From: Atrichornis clamosus
Taxonomy: Eukaryota; Chordata; Aves; Passeriformes; Menuridae
Assembly: GCA_013400975.1 (NCBI GenBank)
Contig: WBMZ01011745.1
Coordinates: forward strand, 1-64,000
Reading direction: 5' to 3'
DNA: 64,000 nt
Below are positions 37,747-50,700 of this stretch, piece by piece. Under the pieces are notes generated by a model that was not told the origin of the DNA, did no database searches, and saw only the letters and a program-made list of their open reading frames with translations. How positions within the stretch are numbered: position 1 is the stretch's first letter; the number at the start of each line of letters is the position of its first letter. A program made the position numbers and the translations under genes.

Positions 37747-39002
37747 GTATCTCCTCATATCCCATGTGGTGCTCTCCTCAGGCGTCTACTGCACCTTTCA
37801 CTTCCTCATGATGGTTAAAAGCATCTCCCAGGGGGCTTTTCCACTGACATGGTGGGATCTTTCAGACCTGAGGCAGAATGCAGACTAAATGGGGGTAAAG
37901 TCATCTCCACTTGCAGATTATATTCTGCAGTCTGGGAAGGAGAGAATGCTGCAACACACCGTGGTCACACCTCCTCTTCTGTGTCCCAGCCCCATGCTAA
38001 GGAATGACACTTATGTCTTCTGCTGTATTCAGGCATGACCTGTAAAAATACTGTTAGTAAACACCAAATTGCACTAGCTGCATAGTAATCAAGAGATATA
38101 ATGGAAAATCTTTGCCCCACTCTTCCCTATAATCTCCTAATCCTTGCCTGATGGACACCAAGTTTACTTCTGAAGAGGTCTAGCTTTGGCATAGATGTGT
38201 GAAGGCTATAAGTGTTGTGGGTTTTTTCCCAAAAAAACCCTAACTTTCCATTTTATTAAATGCTTGAGAGTCTTTTACATCAAAAATCTGTTACAGACTT
38301 TTTCCTAAGAACAAGCACTCGTTCCGCCTCCCACACAAAAAAACTCCTGAGGAAAAAAGGAAATCTTTCCAATGTTCAATAATACATCAGGCTTATAAAA
38401 AGCCAGCTAGCCCTCAGCACATGGGTGACTTTTACGTTCCCCAGGGCTGGATCCTTATTGCTCTGTAGAGCTCTAGCACATAGGCTTTGCTCGGACATGC
38501 TAACCTTGCATTTCAAAAGGAGGAGGACTTCCTCCACGCCGTGTTTTCAGTGCTGATGTTGAGGTGTCCCCTGTGCTGCCACAGCTGTGAGTGTCTGTTG
38601 TTGCAACCTGTCTTCCCCTTTTGGCATGAAGAGCTCAGCTGGTGAACTTTTGGCTGAGCCTGAATGGACACTCGTCTAGTGCTGGGGGAAGCTTAGGGAC
38701 GTGATCTGGGCTACAGACTCCTCCCATAGTTGGTGACTCTGTGTTTTCCCAGGGTGCAGTAGAATGGTACCGCTTCTGCTTTGTTTATTGCTAGCTGGGA
38801 TTGAGGGTCCTGAGAAAAATGTGTCCCTGAAAGCCCTGAGGGGAGGAAGAAAAGAGAAATTTCAGGACATGGTTAGTTGAGTACTTTTTAATTTGGGAAC
38901 ATCAAGGCAGACTCCCAGGCTCTCTTCTGATAAGATGAAACACTCTAAACTGTGTCAAAAAATGAGGCTTCCAAAAACATCTGAATTTGGATCATGGCTC
39001 AG

Positions 39003-39050
39003 ACCTTGGCTCCCTACTGACCTTGTGTAAATCATATAATCTCCCCTAAG
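39003..39050 (+). mobile_element. Possible MIR core fragment
   Basis: ACCTTGGCTCCCTACTGACCTTGTGTAAATCATATAATCTCC resembles the MIR core (tggctctgccacttactgaccttgggcaaatcacttaatctc) in order and spacing, with a short deletion. It is short, so it could be coincidence. Confidence 0.4.
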
Positions 39051-41132
39051 AAACATAAGAGACCTTGCCCTTTGAACCTGTGGTTCTTGGCTCATCCCTT
39101 TCCTGGCTTTCCTGTTCAACTCCTGGAAGCCATTCTTGTTTGCTGACAGGTTGGGGAACTGACTGCTCTGTCTTCTGTTCACAGAACAATGGGAGAAGAG
39201 TCATTCATTCATCTAAAGGATTCTTTCTGTCACAACAAAGTTTTTGCCTTCCTCATTTTTTTGGTCTGTCTTGCTGGTCTAAAGTCTGAATGACAATTCA
39301 AAGCCTGCTTAGCTAATGTCATCATGTGAGGAACAGCACATTTTGGAGTAATGGAGGGAGGATTGGTATTGTTCTCCTGAACCCTGGAAACATGTGATGT
39401 TTAGGGCAGGGGAGCCTCTTACCACGCACTGAGCATCCTGAAACTCCTCTCTGTATCAGGAGAAGAACAGAGCATCTGCCTTGCTCACTTCATTTGAAAG
39501 CAACAAAAATATGATGGAAAAATTTTCTTACACGGTCTGTATTATGCCATGTGCACCTATTTGTACCACTCAAAAGCATTGTTTTTGCAAAAGCCTTTGC
39601 TATTGTCCATTAATTGTTTGGAAATGTAGTAACCAGCATCACTTTCACTTGGTTTTGCTTCCTGCATCACTCCTGTGAGGGCCAGAGTGGATGCTACGGT
39701 GGTTGTGTTACTGGAAGCTGTCACTGAGAGCTTGTCTTTATTTTTTTCTTTCCACGATGATAATAAAAATTTCATGTTTCTTAAACCATCTGTGGCACTC
39801 AGTGCCCTATTGTTTTCCCACTTTGCAATCAGGAAGGGGGAAATGTATATTTTCCTTTACAACAAGCCAGCCTTTGTCAGATGTTGATTCACTTAGCCTT
39901 GGTGTGCTGGACTGCTACAAATGAGCTCATTGTAAATGACTCCAACAATGTGTAGTTCATGCCTCATGGTTTTTGGATTATGAAATCATACACTGATATA
40001 CAGGTATGAGAAGAGCTGTGGATCCATTCAGCACAGGTGAGATTGTTATCTAGGCAGTAATTAGCTTGAATAGGAGACTGGACTTAACTGTTTCCCTGTG
40101 AAAACTTTACAGAGTTCAGACATTGAGATGCTGATGTTGGGGGTTTTTTTGCATTACACAGGTTCCTTTTCTTCTCACAGCTTATCACTGTTTTAAATTG
40201 TTCAAAATAGATGGCATTTTAATTGTGCAGATGCATCAGATACTCTGGAATGAAACCAGATCTTTCCCAGTGAGGGTCATGCTGAAGTTTTCATGTAACG
40301 AGAATGACTATGAATCAATTACTTGAGACTTCATTATGACGAAAGAAAACAAACATGGCATCAACAGTGGATTTAGCAGCCTTTGTTTCAAAAAGGAACT
40401 TGCAGAACCATTTAAGGCAAAATAAAATCCCAGAGAGAGTCATCAAAGGGTTCAAATGAGAGCATAAAATATTGTACAATGAAAAATGTCACAAGAGCTT
40501 CAATGCCTCAGATATGTATGTGAAAAATTTCAGGCTGAGCCTTCCCACACTATGGGAGGTCATCAAGTAAAGCAGAGTTAGTTCTGTTTATCTCCAGTCA
40601 AAGCGACACATGACTTCATTTGGGTTTTAGTCTCATTACTGCTGAAGTGTGAAGTGTCAGGTTAAAAAGACTACATGCTTTTCACCCATAGGGATTGCTC
40701 TGTTTTAATGGGTCAGGTCAATGCTGTGGTGCAAAACATTTCAAACGATTAATGTTTAATACATTTTAAACTGAAGTCCTTGAGAATACAGAATTAACCC
40801 TGTGGATGTCTGTGGCTGGGACTTCTTGATATTCAACCATTTCAAGGAATACAGTGTGCTGTTACTGCTGGCAATGGAGAGCTGAAACAAAACCAGAAGA
40901 ACATATTTTTCTCAAACCCTATTGTTCTTCACAGAGTAGTCCTGGCAGTCTGCGCTCGTGCATCCTCAAAGGTTGCCAGGATGAATTACGTTACACAGAC
41001 ATGTTAGTCTTGGTCTATGAGAGGAGAGCAAGTGTCTAATCTAAGTGAAACAAAAACTTGCTGCTACTTTTCATCCAAGAATTTCCCATTTCTGACTTTA
41101 TCTTCTATATTCTTCCTATCATATATTGAAAC

Positions 41133-41233
41133 TAAAAGAAAAAACCATTCAAACAAAACCAAAATCAAACCAAGCAAAACCGGAAAAAAACTCAACAAAA
41201 AAACCCAAACCGAACAAAACCAAAGTCCCGAAA
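41133..41233 (+). repeat. A/C-rich low-complexity block
   Basis: About 100 bp of CAAAACC/CAAAAACC-like units with few G or T bases (AAACAAAACCAAAATC, CAAGCAAAACC, CAACAAAAAAACCC). A similar shorter block occurs at 37171-37213. It explains the Lys/Asn/Thr-rich open frame read through it. Confidence 0.8.
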
Positions 41234-44106
41234 AGCTCTTACCCAGAAGGAGACTGAAATTTCTATTGCAGTTTTAGAGGCAAAAACTAGCAAAGTGTGC
41301 TCCTAATGCCCACAGTTTAAAAACCTTTCATGAGGTTTTCCAACATAGCACACAGTGTCTCTGGTGACTTTTGGCATTGTAACTGTAGTGGTAGATATCT
41401 AAAATGAGTAACTGAAAGAAATTGGTGTCTTCTTCTAGCTTGTCAGCAGTGTCACTTTTGTGGTGGTTTATCATTCCTTGTTAAGTCTTAATAATTCAGA
41501 AAAGACTGGCTAAGAAACTGCTTAATATACTGCCTTTTTTGGAGTGGCATGATGACAATTTGCCTTAGGCATAATTTTAAAGGAACACAATAGTCTCTGC
41601 AGTGTAAAATGTTAAGAGGAACACATTTTTATGGTGATAACATTCTTCATTCAGACCTTTTTTTTTAACCTGGCACATTTATTTCAGAAAGGCATAGATT
41701 ATGTCAGCGTTGAGTTTGTGGCTGTGTAAAACAGTGGGAAGATGAGTTAAATTCATATATATTGCTTTGTGGCTTATTTTTTATATGATTTGGTAAAAGG
41801 AAGCACAATTAATTAAATTATTCAAAGTTTAAGATCAATGTTGTTCTTCTAGATGTATCATCTCTCAAGGTCCTTTACGGCTTTTGTTGTTGAATGTCGA
41901 AGTGTTCTGATCAGCAGGGCCTAATGGAGGGATGTTTCCACAACAGGATTATCGATCTTGTAAATCTTTGTTTTGGAGACTTTTTCACTGTCTTGAAAAT
42001 TAAGCCAGTGTGTCACAATCTGTTTCTCTGGACTCTGTGCAACAGAAAGCTCAGTTGAGATCCTGGTTTTGAATTTTATTTCAACTGAACATTGGTTCTT
42101 AGGAAACAGAAAGGCTAAGAAAGATGTTGATATTCCTCCCTCACCGCCAACACTGGAGTTGTCTATTTTTATTTACTTTGAGAGGCAGGGGAAATTGGGC
42201 AATTGGCTGAACCACAGTAACCAGCATCACCCGCTTCTCATTATTTCTGATGCTTCCTTAAACTTCTGAAATCTTGAAACTGTAAGGGAAGCCTACAGTT
42301 GTTGGGCTTTTTTATTTGAAAACCACACATAATCTGGCAAAAATTCCAGTACTTTCAATCAATGACAGGATATACACTCTTGCCTTTGATCCATACATTG
42401 GAAAGGGCTTTGCCCCTTATCCCATGCCCACCCTCCTCCTCTTTGCAGTTTAACTTGGACTGTAAGAAGTGGTTTCAGTGTATAATCCTTTGCAGACAGA
42501 AATAGATCTATGTCCCTGCAAGCATTAATTTGGCTGTCAGTCCACCCCCCAAAAAAGCTGGTGGTCTTGATGTTTGCATCCCAGTTTATCTTGCTGCAAG
42601 ATTTCTGAAGCTGGGAAAAGAATGTGCAGCATGGATGTTGCTTTTTATTTGTGGTTGGGTGCAGGCAGAAGAGGTTGAAAATGTGGTTCAGGAATCAAAT
42701 GCAGACAACCTCTGTTCTCCTTGGAACTACACAGAAAGTGTGTGTGTGCAGGAGATACTGCTGACCACTGACCTCATCCCACTCACCACCCATTAGGGAT
42801 TTTCAGAATCCATAAGCAAGACAATGGCAAGAGATTTGGTTGGGGGTTTTTTTCCCCGAGGAGCAATTTATTGTGAGTATCTTTTAAGCTTTTGCAGCTG
42901 GTGAGTTGGGTTTATATGTGAACTTGAGGTTTTATTTGGGGTGGGAGGGGGTGGAAAAGGTTCAATAGACAAAGAATGGGGAGTTTATGTTGGACATTTG
43001 CAAGTTCTTCCTGGGGATTTAAAGTATTTGTAGATCTAACCTCAGATTCAGCTGCCCTGTAGAAGAGGATTTGTCTTCTCTTCATCCCTAGCATTTTGAG
43101 TACAGTAGCAAAAAGCTTTGATAATACTGCACTGAATAGTCTCAGTCTTAAAAGGCTTTATTTCAAAGCGTGGTTGGCTAAGGCTAGGCAAGTGGCTTAA
43201 CCCCGTTCAAATCCAACACGTCATATGTTTCTAACTCGCTTAAAATTTGCATTCAGAAGTTAAGCTCTACATCCCTGGGATCTGGGCTGGTGCTTCCAGC
43301 CCATGTCCTGGCACTCCAGCATGCCAGGGGGTTGCACAGTGTTGGCAGAGCACTGGCAGCTCCCAGTCACCCTGAGCTTGCATGAACACTGGTGTGGCCA
43401 GTCAAACTTCTGTAAGCAGACTCTGGCATCAGTCCTCTCATTAGCACTGACCACATGTACAGGAGGCCAAAATTCACATTTTGGCTCTCAGAAGCTTTTC
43501 TCAGCTTTATTGATTCTGTTTGAGGTGCTTTACAACCAGTTTTGTATATAACATAAAAAACCTTTTCTCTTTGTCCAACTAATCAAAGCTAAATCTAACA
43601 TGCAGAAGAAGTTCATGTTTCCAGAACTCTCACTCCCTTGATGAACCTCTGTGCTTGGTAAGAAAAAGCCAGGACCTTGTCACTGCTGTCCTGGTGATGC
43701 AGGTGAATGTGCTGGGGGTGGCTGGGGAAAGCAGTAACTTGTTTCCCTCTCTGACTTTTCAGGGTGCTCGAGAGAGAGGCACACGTCATCTCCTCCCAGT
43801 GTCTCACCAGTAATCTCTGACCATGCAGTTTGCAAATGTTCTGGACCATGTGACTAGAAGGAAGGGAGGATTTAACTTTACGTAAATTTAGTTTTCAAAC
43901 AATTGCCTTGTTCTCTTATTTGAGAGGTGAGAGAAGTGGATGGGGTATGCCTGCCACAGAGGCACTTCTCCCTTGCTGATGTAGGCACATGTCTGCTGCT
44001 GGAGTTAGTGCAGCACAGTTTGTATTGGCTGGGTGCAAAGCCTTGTGCCTCCCCAGATGATAACTGGTGGTATGGACAGCCTGAGGGCTTTATGATGTGC
44101 ATGCAG

Positions 44107-44185
44107 GCTCGACATACAAGAAAATAGTGAATTTGAAGATCTGTATGCACATACCTACTACCAGTCTCTCATCACCCAAATGAAG
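44107..44185 (+). other. Exon-like block (79 nt)
   Basis: The acceptor is TTTATGATGTGCATGCAG and the donor a consensus AAG|GTAAGC. After one leading base the frame gives 26 codons, LDIQENSEFEDLY...ITQMK, which is acidic and protein-like. The other two frames carry stops or run out. The family is not recognised. It could be an exon of an unknown nested transcript or chance. Confidence 0.25.
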
Positions 44186-44189
44186 GTAA

Positions 44190-47100
44190 GCATTAATACC
44201 CTGTCCCACAGCTGTTGGTTTAGTGAGTGTGTGTGTGATAGAGAGGGATCACACACTTGGAAGGAAGAAACTCGGTGGCAGGGTGCAAAACCCACATGCA
44301 CACATGTTTCAAGTGATGGCAAAGATGCAGCCAGTAGGCAGGAGAAAGAAACATAAGAGCCACAGCTCATCTATGATTATGCTATTGCATATGCTGATTG
44401 AATGAGAGGGAGGGTTTAGTTCATTTGTTAATGCACCTACACTGGTACTTGACAATACCATCTACTTCAGAGCTGTTTCCTGGCTATAAAACACAGTTAT
44501 ATCTACAGGAAAAACTACGAAACGGCCTGAAAAGACATTTTTTACACTGTTACATTTGTAACCTAGGTAAAAATTTAGCAAGTGCCTGCACCTATACTAA
44601 ATGAGGAGTGGAGAGTAGATTTTTAAGAGTTGAAATAGTTACTGAGCTAAGTAGGTAATGCAGTATTTGATCGTGTGTTTTCTCATCTTTCTGAATGTCT
44701 GGTCCTATACCTTGTGGTGTAACTGTTATTTTCTGCAAATGCAAACTTTTGTTACAGTTTTCTGCTATCTGTAGGAATGCAAAATGATCTTTAAATATAT
44801 GGAAATTTTCTATTACCTACATAGACCAAAAAGCAGATGTTAGTCTTGAGTTGGTGGAGGTGAACAGCCAAATAAAGTTCAGCCAATTTTATTGGGAAAT
44901 GAGGAAAATCAAGTAGAATATTTTCCAGCATTAAATTGCCTTGCTTCTCCAGCATGCTACTGGTATTAAAATGTAGATTTGTTAGGGATGCCAGAAAAAT
45001 ATTTCATCTTGTAGACAGAAGAGCATTGTGAGGGAAGCTGCAAAATAATTTACATTCTGGTTTCCCAAGTTCTTTCCAAGGTATTTACTGGGGGGGGAAA
45101 GGAGGGGGGAAGTAAAGTGTAGTTGGTAAAATAACATGGAGAGAGGTTTCTTTGTGGAAAGGGGTTTTCACAAGACCCTTAACAATGGCTTAAGAATGGA
45201 AAGGGGTTTCCATGAGAGTCTTTACCTACCTGTTGCAGTTTTGTAAAAGGCAGAGCTATTCTATCACTTAAACAACTTGTACCACAGAGCTTTGAGCTTG
45301 GGCACTCTTTTGACTGCAGTGCTTCGAGTAACTCAAGAGTGTCAGGTGTGGTTTTGGTTGAGCCTTTTTGCCCAGAGAGAGGCAAGACCTTCTGTGTTTC
45401 TGATAACTGTTTCAGCTCAGCTGAGTTCTTTGTGAATTACCTGGAAGGGCTCAAGTGTACTTTTGAATTCTACCTGATAAAGCAGCAGCTTTTGATGAAA
45501 CCAGATGAATTTCCCTGACCTCTTTCTCTTAGCTTGCTATGCCCTCTATTATGGGCAGTTTCACGCAACATGATACAAGCTCTGGTATCCACTTCCTTAT
45601 CACCCAGAGTTTTGTGAAGCTGGGCTTAAATTGCTGGAGGAACCCTACCTGTGTCTCTGGAAAGTGCTTCTTTTGGGTGTATCCATAAGAAGAAATGCAC
45701 ATGGTACTCCTTGTACCTCAGCATAGAGGTCTAGCCTGTGCTGCTGATGGTGATTATATTTTTACCCGTTGCTACGTCAGTGCCTGGAAAGTACAGTGCA
45801 CTGCTGTTAAACTTTTTGAACAAGGGATTAGTGCTGTTTTGGAGGAACAGACCCCTTCAGATCTCTTCTGACCTGCTCTCCTGTGGGGGTGGGACTCTCC
45901 TCAGTGGAGACAGCAGCCTTAGGGAGCACCCAGCGCTGCAAGGTTGGCAGATGGGATTGGGTGGGCATTTTGGAACAAAATTTTGTTTTCTGATGAAAAG
46001 TATGGAGTTTTTTGAAACAGAAGTATTTCTCAGGAGCAGGCTGATTTATTAAACAAATAATCAGTTATACAACTTTACAATAAATTGAAAGGTGAAATTA
46101 GGCCATTAGTATATTTTCATCTAGTGATTTCTCTTTTCTTGCAAGTTTGAGTTCTTATGTACTGTTAGCATGAAACCTTTTGCTTCAACAAAACATAATT
46201 TCAGTATTTTTGGTTTATTTTGTGATGTTTTGGTTCCAGTCTGATGTTAAACCATTTTCATTTAGAAGTGTTGAGGTTTTGGAAATGGAAGCTCCATTTC
46301 TAGCCCTGTCATATAGTCCTGGGATCCCAAGGTCATTAGGTGTGTTCCCGTGACCGTCATCTTTTAATGCTTCTCTATAAGGCATTTAAGCTATGATGGT
46401 ATCTGTAAACTTTGTAAAATATTTATGATTGGAATATAAATAAGAAATTTTTAATGCTTATTCAGTCATATTCCCTATTGAAGCCCTGTTTTCTAGTAAT
46501 GTGGAATTCAAGCAAGACTGTAACTTTCCTGGCAAAAGTGGCTGCATTGGAAATGGGTTCGGAGGGGCAGTTTCTTGCTGTTGCTTAATGAATTTGTAAT
46601 GTTTGAACTTGTCAGCTATATCTCCTTGGACAAGGAATGAAAGTTAGGGATAGAAGTAATATTTGCTGTATTCTGAATATAACATATATCTGTTCAAAAG
46701 ACTTTTGATTCATCCCGTGTTGGTTATTTAAGAGTGTGCAGCCTTTAAGAAACTTTGGGCTTTAAGATGAAAACTATTCTATGTCAGAAAATACAACATT
46801 AAAGCTGAATATAGAAGAAATACTAGTCTTTGAAGAAGAATATAGTGGAAATACACCCCACAGCCTTTCCTGAGTCATATAGAAATGCAACTTTAGTCTC
46901 TTCTGTTGTTCTATATGTAGGACATCAAGAATATAGAGCGCAGAATGTTGAGAGTTGATTTTTTTTTTTGGTGTATAGTATAAAATCATGTCTCTGAATA
47001 TAAATATTTCTTACCACTTAAAAAAATCTTACAGTGTCTTTTTTTTGTTTCCCCTAGTAGAAAGAGTAAATTTCCAAATCCAAAATATTAAGGGCATAAT

Positions 47101-47560
47101 TATGAGAAAAGCATTTCTAATGGGAATACTTATTAGAATATATCTTGTCTTTGCCAGTATATTTTTAGGTCCTTAGCCTTATCTCATTGCTTACAGTAAA
47201 AGCTGAGGGTTTTGTTTCACCCAAACTCTTTCTGGCTCAGCTCAAAGCAAGTTGCTCAAGCTATTGATGTTTTTCACACAGTAAAGGCAGAAACTTTTGT
47301 CTTCATTGCATAGAAAAAGTTTTCTAATGGTAGATAGAAAGACCTAACACTTTGAATGGATGCTATCCCCAGTAAGATAAACCTTCTATCTAAAATATTT
47401 TCCAGCTCAGATTTTCCTCTAATGGAAAGATATTGAGTGGTTCTTTCCATGCATTTGAGTACCAGGATGAAAAATAATGTTGCTAGAAACTCTTTAGGAT
47501 CTTAAAACACAAAGGCAATATTATTCAGGTTGGGGTTGGGTTCTTTTTTTTAATGTCATC
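44190..47560. other. Unique AT-rich intron, no gene seen
   Basis: This is AT-rich, especially 46.0-47.1 kb. A polypyrimidine tract followed by CTAG at about 47.06 kb resembles an acceptor, but no supporting exon structure follows. A short G-tract (GGGGGGG) lies near 45092. Confidence 0.5.
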
Positions 47561-47562
47561 AG

Positions 47563-47717
47563 ATGAAAAGTATGCATCAGAAAGAGTCTGCAAGGTTATA
47601 TACATCAACACCTCGCCAAGACATCAAGCATGTGGAATTCTATATTACAGTGATTATGCTTTAAAAAATGCTCGAAAGAATTCTCCTCAGCTACCCAAAC
47701 AAGTGCAAATATATCAG
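47563..47717 (+). other. Exon-like block (155 nt)
   Basis: The acceptor is TTCTTTTTTTTAATGTCATCAG and the donor a weak CAG|GTAGTC. It is open for 2 nt plus 51 codons. The peptide (DEKYASERVCKVIYIN...CGILYYSDYALKNARKN) is rich in charged residues and Tyr, unlike typical translated intron. The frame also stays open for about 19 codons past the donor to a stop at 47772. No domain is recognised. Confidence 0.25.
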
Positions 47718-47779
47718 GTAGTCACAGGTCTTCAGAAAACAAACAAAGAAGTCCACCAAATAATCCCTCCTTGAGTTGA

Positions 47780-50700
47780 CCTATTTCCTGTAATTTTCTA
47801 ACTAGCGTAAAGTAGCCAAAATCTGTGGTCTAGACTGGTTTGTTCTGCAGATTTTTTTATTTCTTGGGGATTTACAAACCACAGAGAGCTGGAAAGGATC
47901 AGAATAAATATTTGCTCGTGCACCTACTGATTAGAGCTTTCAAAGTCCCCAATCTTGTTGCAACACACGTGAGCATTAGCATTCACGTAGGTTAGGTAAA
48001 TACAAGGGGGTTCTCTCTACCTACTTCTCCCCCCCTCAATTTCAGTTTTGTGGAGACAATACTTTAAATGTGGTGTTTTTTGTTTTTTTTTTTAATCCCT
48101 CAGCATTTTCTGCCTGGCAATTACCTAAGAGACTGTTATTGTACCAGAGAGCACATTTTTTAGAATCTTTTTTATCCCCCTCCCTTAATATCAAGCATAT
48201 TATTACTCATCTTGGAGCACTTCATCACTGCTGTTTCTGAGTTGGAGATTTATCCAAATGTGATAGCAGCTGCAGCTAATAACATCAATTATATAACATT
48301 GAGGTTCTTGTTCTCTTATTTCAACTGGAGGAAGTTCTTTACTAGGACATATAATTAATTGCCTTTTTTTCTGCATGCAAATATTATAAAAGCTTTAGTC
48401 TTGCTATGTCTATGAGAGAACAGCAGTAAAAAGATTCATTTGCTCAAGCCACAGCCCCACTAGTTAGGGTGACTTAGTGTGCAGGGGTGAAAAAGATTTA
48501 GTAAGTTTGCATTAAAAAGGTCTGATGCTTTTCAAATCTCACTACTGTCTATATGTTTGTAAAAAGAGTTCTTTGATGTGCTGACCTGGTCTAAACATCC
48601 TTATGGTTGATGGTTTTCTTATTAAGACACAAATAAAACCTGATTAGGTATGGCAGCTGTCTCCGTGGAGTCTTGTTAACTCTGTCAGATACATAGCACT
48701 ACCATCCTGCTGTAACTCCAAAAAAAAAGAGAAAAAGCATTTTAAAAGACTTAAGGATATAAAGCAATTTTTTCTTAACCAATGTATCTAAAGTAATAAG
48801 CAAAATAGTCATAAACTAAATCATAAACTGAGCCATAAACTAAAATCTGTGTCTGAGCAACTTAGTTGTTGACAACATTAAAAGCACTTCAGGCACAACG
48901 AAAGATAAAAGATGCATTTTAAGATGAAAATTTGAAATTTGTTGTAGGTATTTATTTAAATTGATTTCTCTCTGTGTATTTATCTATAATAAAAGTTGAA
49001 AGAGTTTTGATGTTTTTCTCCAAGGATGGCATGTGACAGTCAAGGCAAGAGATGAGGGCATTACTAATAGAGAAGAGCGGAAAAATAAAATCAGCGATGA
49101 CAAGGCTGGATTGGGTGGGGCAGAGAAATGCTGGGATAGCCAAACAGCCAGGACATGATTGCAGCGAGTGAAGATATAGAAGCCAAATTTCTAAAAATTA
49201 ATTTGTGGCAAGCGGCTCTGCTGAGAAGTTTAACACATTCTCTTTTGTTCATTTTAAATTCTGTCTCCAGGAACATGATAACTTACGGACAAGGGGCAAG
49301 ATAAACTGAAAGCCAGAAATGCTGATATACTGGGTTAGTTTTTAAACCAACAAGGTTTATTAATTTCCTATTTGTTAACCTGAGGCCTTTTGGAGTCAAT
49401 TTATGTGCTATTGCTTTAAGAACATTTGTTCATAACTTTGATTTTTAAATGCCTAGAGCTCAAGGATTGCTTTGGGTATTTGGTCAAAGTGAGGGGGGAT
49501 AGGGAGAAAGGGGAGGAAAAAAATGTGGTATTTGGCAGAATCTGTCCCCTTTTTGCTGGATGTTTTTCAGGTGAACTACCCAGCTATGCTACTGTATTAA
49601 AGTCAGGCCAACTATGTGGAACTTAGGATTATTGCACAAATCCTCTTTTAATAGTTCTTTTAATGGTGCTTTTCCTCAATACTTACTTTTTTCCCTAGGA
49701 TTTCCTACGCTGGCTAGGAGTCTCCCATTGTTCCCAAAGCGTTGCATCTCCCTGGCTGTCGCCTGGGCTGGGTACAGTGCTCTGTGGCTGGGAAGGGGAG
49801 CTGTGTCCCCCGCAGGCCCTGCGCAGGGCTGCAGCCACTGATGGCTTTATCAGATGGACAGAGACATTCCAAGTATGCTTCTGGTCACTGAGGGATATGG
49901 GAATATAAAAAATAATTAAAAAGGAAGGCTTAGAGCAAAGCTGTTAGTCAAACTAGGGCTTTTAGTCAAGTTTTTTTTTTTTTCTTAGTTTAATTCTTTT
50001 CTTAAAGAGTGAAATTCTTTACGTCTAAGCAGATTGTTAAAGCTGTGTGATGTCATTTTCTTTTCTTTTGAAAGCTGTGTTTTGAGCAGCTGAAAGGCTG
50101 CAGGTTAGGTAAAACTATTAATGAGCATTTTGTGACCTCTGCTCCAACTGCCCACAGCGGCTGCAAATTTTTAAGTGTCTGACGGCTGCTTGGCTCTCTA
50201 CTGCATCGTTATGTTGGTCGGCAGCAGATGAGATTTCAGAGGTAAAAAAGTCACTTCCCAAATGCAACCTGCTGGCATGGCCAGCGGACAGATTAGAAAA
50301 ATGGGATTTCAGTGTTATGGCAGGGCAGGAGAACTCGGTTTTTATGAGCAAGGCATGCCAGGAGCTCCCTCTGGTTGACTCTGGATGCGTGCATGGTGGG
50401 GGCAAATCATGACACAGGGCAAGTGTGGGGAGAGTGCTTTGCAAGATGTTATTGCCTCCAAAAGAGAGACACTTTCCTCACATTGCTGTAATGGCTGTAA
50501 AAAATTCTGGGATTTCTAAGGGGTTTTTAAGTTTTCATGGTTGCCACTCTTGAGCACTTCCCAGATGTGTTAGGGTTGCACAGTGAGAGCTCTGCGTGGC
50601 TTCACGGCCCATCTGCCTTTGCTGGAGTAGACTGTGGAAGCCGTGAGACTTTCCTTTTCCTTCTTCCATCCCTCTTTGCTCATCCTTCCCTCTCTTTCCC

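Larger units (their letters stand above)
37750..44100. other. Unique intronic sequence with A/C-rich patch
   Basis: This stretch contains the possible MIR core at 39 kb and an A/C-rich low-complexity block at 41133-41233 (AAACAAAACC-type units). Otherwise it is unique AT-rich intron. Open frames here, such as 40854-41039 and 42530-42796, have no recognisable domain. Confidence 0.5.

Noticed and set aside
40840..41039. Exon-like open frame after ATTTCAAG
   Set aside because: Weak acceptor, no consensus donor, and the peptide is Cys/Ser-rich.
43180..43210. GGCAAGTGGCTTAACCCC resembling the MIR core
   Set aside because: About 15 bases of match with no MIR sequence on either side; chance.
45536..45690. 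Open block after CTCTTTCTCTTAG
   Set aside because: Only weak donors; phase fit to neighbours required a poor GTGTCT site.
49700..49872. Open block after TTTTTTCCCTAG with a GTATGC donor
   Set aside because: The GC-rich, Trp/Cys/Gly/Pro-rich peptide is typical of stop-poor noncoding sequence; no phase partner.
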